From an uncultured Bacilli bacterium (GTDB taxonomy: Bacteria; Bacillota_I; Bacilli_A; RF39; UBA660): a stretch of 17,969 nt of DNA. The notes beneath the pieces were generated by a model. It saw only the letters and a program-made list of their open reading frames with translations. It was not told where the DNA came from and did no database searches. A program made the position numbers and the translations under genes. Below are positions 13,735-17,969 of this stretch, one piece after another. How positions within the stretch are numbered: position 1 is the first letter of the stretch; each line of letters begins with the position of its first letter. Location of the stretch: contig CANQHT010000015.1 of the NCBI GenBank assembly GCA_947623705.1, positions 1 through 17,969 of the forward strand, written 5' to 3'.

Positions 13735-16152
13735 ATGTTAGAAATAAAAAATATTACAAAAATTTATAAATTAGATTCTTTTACCCAAAAAGCTCTAGAT
13801 AATGTCAGTATTAATTTTCGAAAAAGTGAATTTGTATCTATTCTAGGACCATCTGGTTCTGGTAAGACAACCCTTTTAAACATTATTGGTGGTTTAGATA
13901 AATACACGAGTGGTGATTTAATTATTAATGGCGTATCTACTAAAAATTATAAAGATCGAGATTGGGATACTTATCGTAATCATCGAATTGGTTTTGTCTT
14001 CCAAAGTTATAATTTAATTCCCCATCAAAGTGTTCTTGCTAATGTTGAACTTGCTTTGACTTTAAGTGGTGTATCTAAAAAAGAAAGAAGAAAAAAAGCT
14101 ATCGCCGCTTTAGAAGAAGTTGGTTTAAAAGATCATATTTATAAAAAACCAAATCAATTATCTGGTGGTCAAATGCAAAGGGTAGCGATTGCAAGAGCCT
14201 TAATTAATAATCCAGACATTGTTTTAGCAGATGAACCAAGTGGGGCCCTAGATACTAAAACAAGTATTCAAATTATGGATTTATTAAAAAATATTGCTAA
14301 AGATCGTTTAGTTATTATGGTTACCCATAATCCCGAACTAGCTAAAAATTATTCAACCAGAATTATTAACATCAAAGATGGGGTAATTGAAGGAGATTCT
14401 AATCCATATGAAAATGCTAAAGATGAGACTGATAAATTAGGTGAATCTAAAAAGAAAAAAGCCAGTATGTCATTTAAAACGGCCGTATCTTTAAGTTTAA
14501 ATAATTTAATGACTAAAAAAGGCAGAACAATTTTAACCTCTTTTGCGGGTTCTATAGGTATTATTGGTATTTCTTTAATTATGGCTTTATCTAATGGTAT
14601 TGAAAAATATATTGATAAAGTGGAAGAAGATACCTTATCAAGTTATCCTTTAACTATTGAAAGACAAACAGTTGATTTAGCATCATTTATGAGTAGTATG
14701 GCTCAAGATAATAGTAAAGAAAAAGATAATAATAAAGTATATTCTAATAATATAATGACTGATATGATGAGTATGGTTACGAATGAAGTAACAACTAATA
14801 ATATTGAAGATTTTAAAAAATATTTAGCAAATAGTAAAGAAATTAAAGATTTAACAAATGATATTAAATATGTTTATAATTTTCCGCTAAATATTTATAC
14901 TCCAGATACTAAAAATGGTATTAATCAAGTTAATCCATCAAATATTATGGAAGAAATGGGCTTATCTAGTGCTATGATGGGTGGTTATAGTGTTTGGACA
15001 GAACTAACTGATAATAAAGAATTATTAAATAGTCAATATGATATAGTCGCCGGCCGTTTACCAGAAAAATATAATGAAATTATCTTAATTGTTGATGAAA
15101 ATAATTCTGTTAATGATTATGCTCTATATTCTTTAGGATTAAAAGATCGTAAAGAATTACAAGAATTATTTCAAAGTACAATGCAAGGTGAAAAATATGA
15201 AACAATTGATAAAGATTATGCTTATGATGAAGTATTAAATTTAACTTATAAAATTATTGCTAATACAGATATGTACCATAAAGAAAATGGGGTATGGGTT
15301 AATAAACAAACTGATGAAACATATATGAAAAATGTAATTAAAAATGGCGAAACTTTAAAAGTTGTAGGGATTATTAAACCTAATCCTGAAGCCGCAATTA
15401 ACGCTAATACAGGAGGAATAGGTTATACAAGTGCTTTAACAAAACATATTATGGATAAGAATAATGCTTCAAGAATAGTTAAAGAACAATTAAATAGTCC
15501 GGAAATAAATGTTTTAACTAATACTAAATTTGAAGGAGCTAGTAATTTAGAAAGTAATTTAACTTTATTTGGAGCAGCCAATGAAGATTCCCCATTTGCA
15601 ATTAATATTTATCCAAAAAGTTTTAATGATAAAGAAAGTATTATTGATTTAATAAGTGATTATAATAAAGATAAAGATGATAAAGATAAAATTCAATATA
15701 CTGATTATGTTGGTTTATTAATGACTAGTGTTACTACCATTGTTAATATTATTAGTTATGTTTTAATTGCATTTGTTAGTATTTCTCTAATTGTATCATC
15801 TATAATGATTGGTATTATTACTTATATAAGTGTTTTAGAAAGAACAAAAGAAATTGGTATCTTAAGAAGTATTGGGGCAAGCAAGAAAGATGTTGCTCAT
15901 GTCTTCAATGCCGAAACCTTCATTATTGGTTTATGTTCTGGATTACTTGGTATTGGTATTACTTTATTATTAACGATTCCAATAAATATTGTTTTAAAGA
16001 AATTAGTCGATATTTCATCACTTTGTCAATTACCAGTTCTAGGAAGTATCGTTTTAGTTGTTATTAGTGTTTCTCTAACAATGATAAGTGGTTTAATACC
16101 TGCTAAAATAGCGAGTAAAAAAGACCCAGTTGAGGCTTTAAGAACAGAATAA
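13735..16152 (+). CDS. MacB-like ABC transporter, fused ATPase and permease
   Basis: The 805-residue protein joins an ATPase to a MacB/FtsX-type permease. ATPase motifs: Walker A GPSGSGKT (38-45), Q-loop Q90, signature LSGGQ (142-146), Walker B DIVLADEP (161-168), D-loop SGALD and H-loop H198 (VTHN). After a Lys-rich linker (239-243), TM1 is about 266-288. A large outer domain (about 290-655) follows, then three helices near 667-697, 730-750 and 770-790 with the family's ERTKEIGILRSIGA (702-715) between them. Such mechanotransmission transporters work as dimers to export or displace peptides and antibiotics, or signal to regulators. Start: AAAGGAGGA is just before the ATG. Upstream is a membrane-bound HTH protein that may regulate it. 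Substrate is unknown; no bacteriocin or two-component genes adjoin. Confidence 0.94.
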   Translation: MLEIKNITKIYKLDSFTQKALDNVSINFRKSEFVSILGPSGSGKTTLLNIIGGLDKYTSGDLIINGVSTKNYKDRDWDTYRNHRIGFVFQSYNLIPHQSVLANVELALTLSGVSKKERRKKAIAALEEVGLKDHIYKKPNQLSGGQMQRVAIARALINNPDIVLADEPSGALDTKTSIQIMDLLKNIAKDRLVIMVTHNPELAKNYSTRIINIKDGVIEGDSNPYENAKDETDKLGESKKKKASMSFKTAVSLSLNNLMTKKGRTILTSFAGSIGIIGISLIMALSNGIEKYIDKVEEDTLSSYPLTIERQTVDLASFMSSMAQDNSKEKDNNKVYSNNIMTDMMSMVTNEVTTNNIEDFKKYLANSKEIKDLTNDIKYVYNFPLNIYTPDTKNGINQVNPSNIMEEMGLSSAMMGGYSVWTELTDNKELLNSQYDIVAGRLPEKYNEIILIVDENNSVNDYALYSLGLKDRKELQELFQSTMQGEKYETIDKDYAYDEVLNLTYKIIANTDMYHKENGVWVNKQTDETYMKNVIKNGETLKVVGIIKPNPEAAINANTGGIGYTSALTKHIMDKNNASRIVKEQLNSPEINVLTNTKFEGASNLESNLTLFGAANEDSPFAINIYPKSFNDKESIIDLISDYNKDKDDKDKIQYTDYVGLLMTSVTTIVNIISYVLIAFVSISLIVSSIMIGIITYISVLERTKEIGILRSIGASKKDVAHVFNAETFIIGLCSGLLGIGITLLLTIPINIVLKKLVDISSLCQLPVLGSIVLVVISVSLTMISGLIPAKIASKKDPVEALRTE

Positions 16153-16172
16153 GGTGTTTAAAACACTTTTTT
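16151..16172 (+). terminator. Terminator of the ABC exporter gene
   Basis: AAGGTGT (16151-16157), 5-base loop, ACACTTT (16163-16169; one G-U pair), then TTT; overlaps the stop codon. Confidence 0.75.
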
Positions 16173-16185
16173 CTTTGCGAAAAAT

Positions 16186-16214
16186 TTGCAATTTTAGATA
16201 TTTTGTGGTATTAT
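16186..16214 (+). promoter_or_regulatory. Promoter of the two-gene unknown-domain operon
   Basis: TTGCAA (16186-16191), 17 bp, TATTAT (16209-16214) preceded by TGG (extended -10). Confidence 0.7.
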
Positions 16215-16241
16215 ATACGGCATTGAAAGGGGATTTTGGAA

Positions 16242-16928
16242 ATGTTAGAAGAAAATTTTAATATTGAAAAATACATTGAAGAAAAAAAGCAAGAAATTAA
16301 AAAATTAAAAGCAAAACATAATATTTTAAATTTACCATGGGAAGTTCTATGGGTTTTAGTAGTAGTGCCAATTATTAAATTTGCACCATTCTTACTAGAT
16401 TCTATTGAAGAGGTTAGTGCTTTAATAGTACTAGTTGGTGGAAGTAGTCTATATCATATTACAGCTATTTTAAATAGTGGTAAGAAAGAACAAAATGTTG
16501 AACAAGAAATTGATATTGCGGAATTATTAAAAGAACAACAAGAAAATAATGACCGTTTAAAAAGCAAAAAAGAAGTTAGCAATACTAAAAAATTAAATAA
16601 TTCACAAGTAGATACACCAGTTTTAGTAGTTAAAGAAGATTTAGTAAAAGCTGATTTAATTGAAGATTGGAATGCGTATGTTCTTGCTAGTGATGAAACT
16701 ACAGTAAAAATTAATGAAATAGTAACAATATGTTTAGAAGAATTATATGGTGGCATTAGTATTGAAAATTTAATGCGTATGTTAGAAGATTTTAATTTAT
16801 CTTTTGATGCTTTACAAGGTATTGTTGATTTAACTATTCATTTCTCACCAAGAGGAGAAGAATTAAGAGAATATTGGAATAGATTATATCCAGAATATGA
16901 AATAAAATACTTAAATAGGACTAGATAA
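16242..16928 (+). CDS. Two-pass membrane protein with an unrecognised C-terminal domain
   Basis: The 228-residue protein begins with a charged helix (1-26, possible coiled coil, EKYIEEKKQEIKKLKAK). Two hydrophobic helices follow (about 34-50 and 57-77). A long charged Glu/Lys/Asn linker (79-140) leads to a compact domain (143-215). That domain is clearly related to the next gene's product: both have W-x-x-Y at the start, IS-x(4)-L in the middle and an IHFS-x(2)-GE-x-L-x(2)-YW ending, at the same spacing. With two passes, both ends should lie in the cytoplasm. I do not recognise the domain. Start choice: an in-frame TTG at 16236 is too close to the ribosome binding site AAAGGGGA (16227-16234), so the ATG at 16242 is preferred. 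The stop is 2 bases from the next ATG, so they form an operon. Confidence 0.85.
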   Translation: MLEENFNIEKYIEEKKQEIKKLKAKHNILNLPWEVLWVLVVVPIIKFAPFLLDSIEEVSALIVLVGGSSLYHITAILNSGKKEQNVEQEIDIAELLKEQQENNDRLKSKKEVSNTKKLNNSQVDTPVLVVKEDLVKADLIEDWNAYVLASDETTVKINEIVTICLEELYGGISIENLMRMLEDFNLSFDALQGIVDLTIHFSPRGEELREYWNRLYPEYEIKYLNRTR

Positions 16929-16930
16929 TA

Positions 16931-17245
16931 ATGAATGAAAATAAAAAAACTATTTTAAGTATTACTGATAATATGTATTTAATTAATCCAAATTATTATA
17001 ATGAATGGATCGAATATATAAATACTAACGCCGAAGATAACTTAAATAATGAATTTTTAAAAGAATTATTAAATGGTTTATTATTAATGGAAATTAGTAC
17101 ACCTGATAAATTAGATAAGTTTTATCAAAAAGAAAATTTAAGCAATGAAATAATTAACTCTCTAGTAGAACTTATCATTCATTTTAGTAATAAGGGCGAA
17201 GATTTAAAAAAATATTGGCATAGTAAAAATATAGGTAGAAATTAG
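16931..17245 (+). CDS. Small soluble protein, paralogue of the preceding C-terminal domain
   Basis: The 104-residue protein carries the same domain as its neighbour, residues 26-97: W26-x-x-Y, EIS (54-56), VELIIHFSNKGEDLKKYW (79-96). Distance from first to last Trp is 70 residues here and 69 in the neighbour. It lacks the membrane helices and linker, so it is a free-standing version. It looks all-helical and acidic, with no catalytic motif. The pair may bind each other, as immunity/effector or adaptor pairs do, but this is inference. Only 2 bases separate it from the upstream stop codon; an AGGA at 16917-16920 may help initiation. A terminator follows. Confidence 0.82.
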   Translation: MNENKKTILSITDNMYLINPNYYNEWIEYINTNAEDNLNNEFLKELLNGLLLMEISTPDKLDKFYQKENLSNEIINSLVELIIHFSNKGEDLKKYWHSKNIGRN

Positions 17246-17275
17246 TAGGATTTGTAAAAAATTCTACTTTTTTTT
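17244..17275 (+). terminator. Terminator of the two-gene operon
   Basis: AGTAGGAT (17244-17251), 9-base loop, ATTCTACT (17261-17268; one G-U pair) and a long T run to 17275. Confidence 0.85.
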
Positions 17276-17314
17276 AAAAAGTTTTAATGAAAAAAAAGGA
17301 AATCAAAGAAAAAG

Positions 17315-17356
17315 CGCGTATATATAAAGTGAAAGGAGAAAAAATGCGTATACGCG
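17315..17356 (+). promoter_or_regulatory. Inverted repeat enclosing the ribosome binding site of the HTH gene
   Basis: CGCGTATA (17315-17322) and TATACGCG (17349-17356) are perfect inverted arms. The 26-base interval holds the ribosome binding site AAAGGAGA (17332-17339) and the start codon region. A separate perfect palindrome, GCGTATACGC (17346-17355), overlaps the start codon. Either a repressor site or an RNA hairpin that hides the start is possible. CG-containing words are rare in this DNA. Confidence 0.5.
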
Positions 17357-17544
17357 ATAATGAATTATTAAAACTTATTTATGAAGAAATAATGGATAAT
17401 GAAAAAGTAACAGAAGTTTATTTAGCAAGAAAATATAATGTTACGGAAAGAACTATAAGAAGATATATCAAAGTGCTTAAAGAGAGAGGAATACTAACAA
17501 TTAAGGATAGTGGAATATTTAAGAGATGGGTTATAAAAAAATGA
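17344..17544 (+). CDS. Small winged-helix regulator (DeoR/HTH_11-like)
   Basis: The 66-residue protein is a single winged helix: LLKLIYEEIMDNEKVTEVY (8-26), HTH YLARKYNVTERTIRRYIKVLKER (26-48) and wing GILTIKDSGIFKRWVI. This matches the N-terminal DNA-binding domain of DeoR-type regulators without any effector domain. Start choice: the frame stays open back to an ATG at 17287, but AAAGGAGA (17332-17339) stands 4 bases before the ATG at 17344, which is preferred. It ends in TGA, one sign of the standard genetic code. Its start codon is embedded in dyads that could mediate autoregulation. It lies directly before the G-run promoter of the next gene, whose expression it might control. Confidence 0.82.
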   Translation: MRIRDNELLKLIYEEIMDNEKVTEVYLARKYNVTERTIRRYIKVLKERGILTIKDSGIFKRWVIKK

Positions 17545-17552
17545 AAAAAATG

Positions 17553-17580
17553 TTGACTGGGGGGGGTAATATTTTATAAT
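17553..17580 (+). promoter_or_regulatory. Promoter with an eight-G spacer run, candidate phase-variable
   Basis: TTGACT (17553-17558), 16 bp, TATAAT (17575-17580). The first eight bases of the spacer (17559-17566) are all G. Spacer length is one below the 17-bp optimum, so gain or loss of G would change promoter strength. Confidence 0.7.
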
Positions 17581-17607
17581 AATTTCATAGGATAGAAGGT
17601 ATGTCTT

Positions 17608-17969
17608 GTGAAATTGAAAAATAAAAAAATTTTAATATTTTTAAGTATTGGATTAGTACTAGTTGTTAGTATGTATTTTGTGTTTAATAAAAAGAATGAA
17701 TATAAAGAACTACCAAGAGTAAAATTAAAAGAGCAAGAAAATAATAAGAAACAATTCGCTTTAATGCTTGAACAAACTAAAGGTAAGGGAGATTACAAAG
17801 AAGGCAGTGAAGAATATACTAATACTTTTCCCACTGAAGGATATAGATTTAATGAAAGCATGTCAGGTTGTATAGATGGAAATGGTCAAGAAGTAGAAGG
17901 AGCAATAGAATATAATTATGATAATTATAGTATAACAGTAAAAACCAATAAAACTATATATTGTTATTT
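17608..17969 (+). CDS. Membrane-anchored surface-type protein, 3' end beyond the window
   Basis: An open frame of at least 120 codons runs off the window end. It starts at GTG (17608), preceded by AGAAGGT (17594-17600) with a 7-base gap. An ATG at 17601 is in another frame, touches the binding site and stops after seven codons. The product has a basic start, one hydrophobic helix (about 7-24) and then an outer region. The outer part contains FALMLEQTKGKGDYKE, FPTEGYRFN and a Cys pair (SGCIDGNG ... IYCYF), a layout I associate with surface proteins of uncultured gut Bacilli; that link is from memory. The family is not named. The G-run promoter suggests switchable expression. Confidence 0.8.
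   Translation, partial: MKLKNKKILIFLSIGLVLVVSMYFVFNKKNEYKELPRVKLKEQENNKKQFALMLEQTKGKGDYKEGSEEYTNTFPTEGYRFNESMSGCIDGNGQEVEGAIEYNYDNYSITVKTNKTIYCY

Noticed and set aside
17542..17624. Reading TGA as tryptophan (Mycoplasma-type code)
   Set aside because: All conserved Trp positions seen are encoded by TGG, the winged-helix gene ends naturally at TGA, and no conserved frame is interrupted by TGA.
17601..17624. Seven-codon ATG frame (MSCEIEK) overlapping the start of the last gene as a leader peptide
   Set aside because: Its ATG abuts the ribosome binding site with no spacing, while the GTG at 17608 has a normal 7-base gap; it is probably chance.
1..17969. CRISPR array, insertion sequence, toxin-antitoxin or phage module
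   Set aside because: No regularly spaced repeats, transposase, recombinase, phage structural gene or recognisable toxin pair was found. The XRE genes have no toxin-like partner beside them.

Overview
The window is very AT-rich, Gram-positive-type DNA. Supporting signs are strong AGGAGG- and GGTGAT-type ribosome binding sites, sigma-A-like promoters (TTGACA-17-TATAAT), short hairpin/T-tract terminators, a class B sortase with a cell-wall-anchored substrate, LysM proteins and a YetF-type (DUF421) protein. Tryptophan is read from TGG and at least one gene (17344-17544) ends in TGA, so the standard bacterial code applies rather than the Mycoplasma code. The overall look suggests an uncultured low-GC Bacilli or Erysipelotrichia-like gut Firmicute; that placement is inference.

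Layout. Bases 1-128 are the 3' part of tmRNA (ssrA), with a visible H-type pseudoknot and the TPsiC/acceptor end. Next comes an extremely AT-rich orphan gene (246-1136), then a DUF421 gene on the minus strand (1250-1927). This gene shares an interleaved divergent promoter region with a gene for an 83-residue acidic small protein (2063-2314). From 2404 to 9612 the genes run on the plus strand: a bacterial PH-domain protein overlapping a single-pass membrane protein, a triple-LysM protein, a large membrane protein with a DUF4352-like outer domain, a small XRE regulator, an M29 aminopeptidase, and a surface cassette made of a TPKTG-anchored protein followed by a class B sortase.

Bases 9663-11197 are minus strand: an AAA_14/DUF4143 ATPase with a strong promoter flanked by a near-perfect dyad, and tRNA-Cys(GCA) with its own promoter and terminator. 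The plus strand resumes at 11380 with an HEXXH putative metallopeptidase, a five-pass membrane protein with an N-terminal XRE domain, a MacB-like one-polypeptide ABC exporter, and two adjacent genes sharing an unrecognised domain of about 70 residues.

The right end (17344-17969) holds a small winged-helix regulator and the start of a membrane-anchored surface-type protein. The promoter of the latter has a run of eight G in its -35/-10 spacer. This is the most striking signal in the window: a candidate phase-variable promoter in DNA where G runs are otherwise rare. No CRISPR array, transposase, integrase or recognised defence locus is seen.
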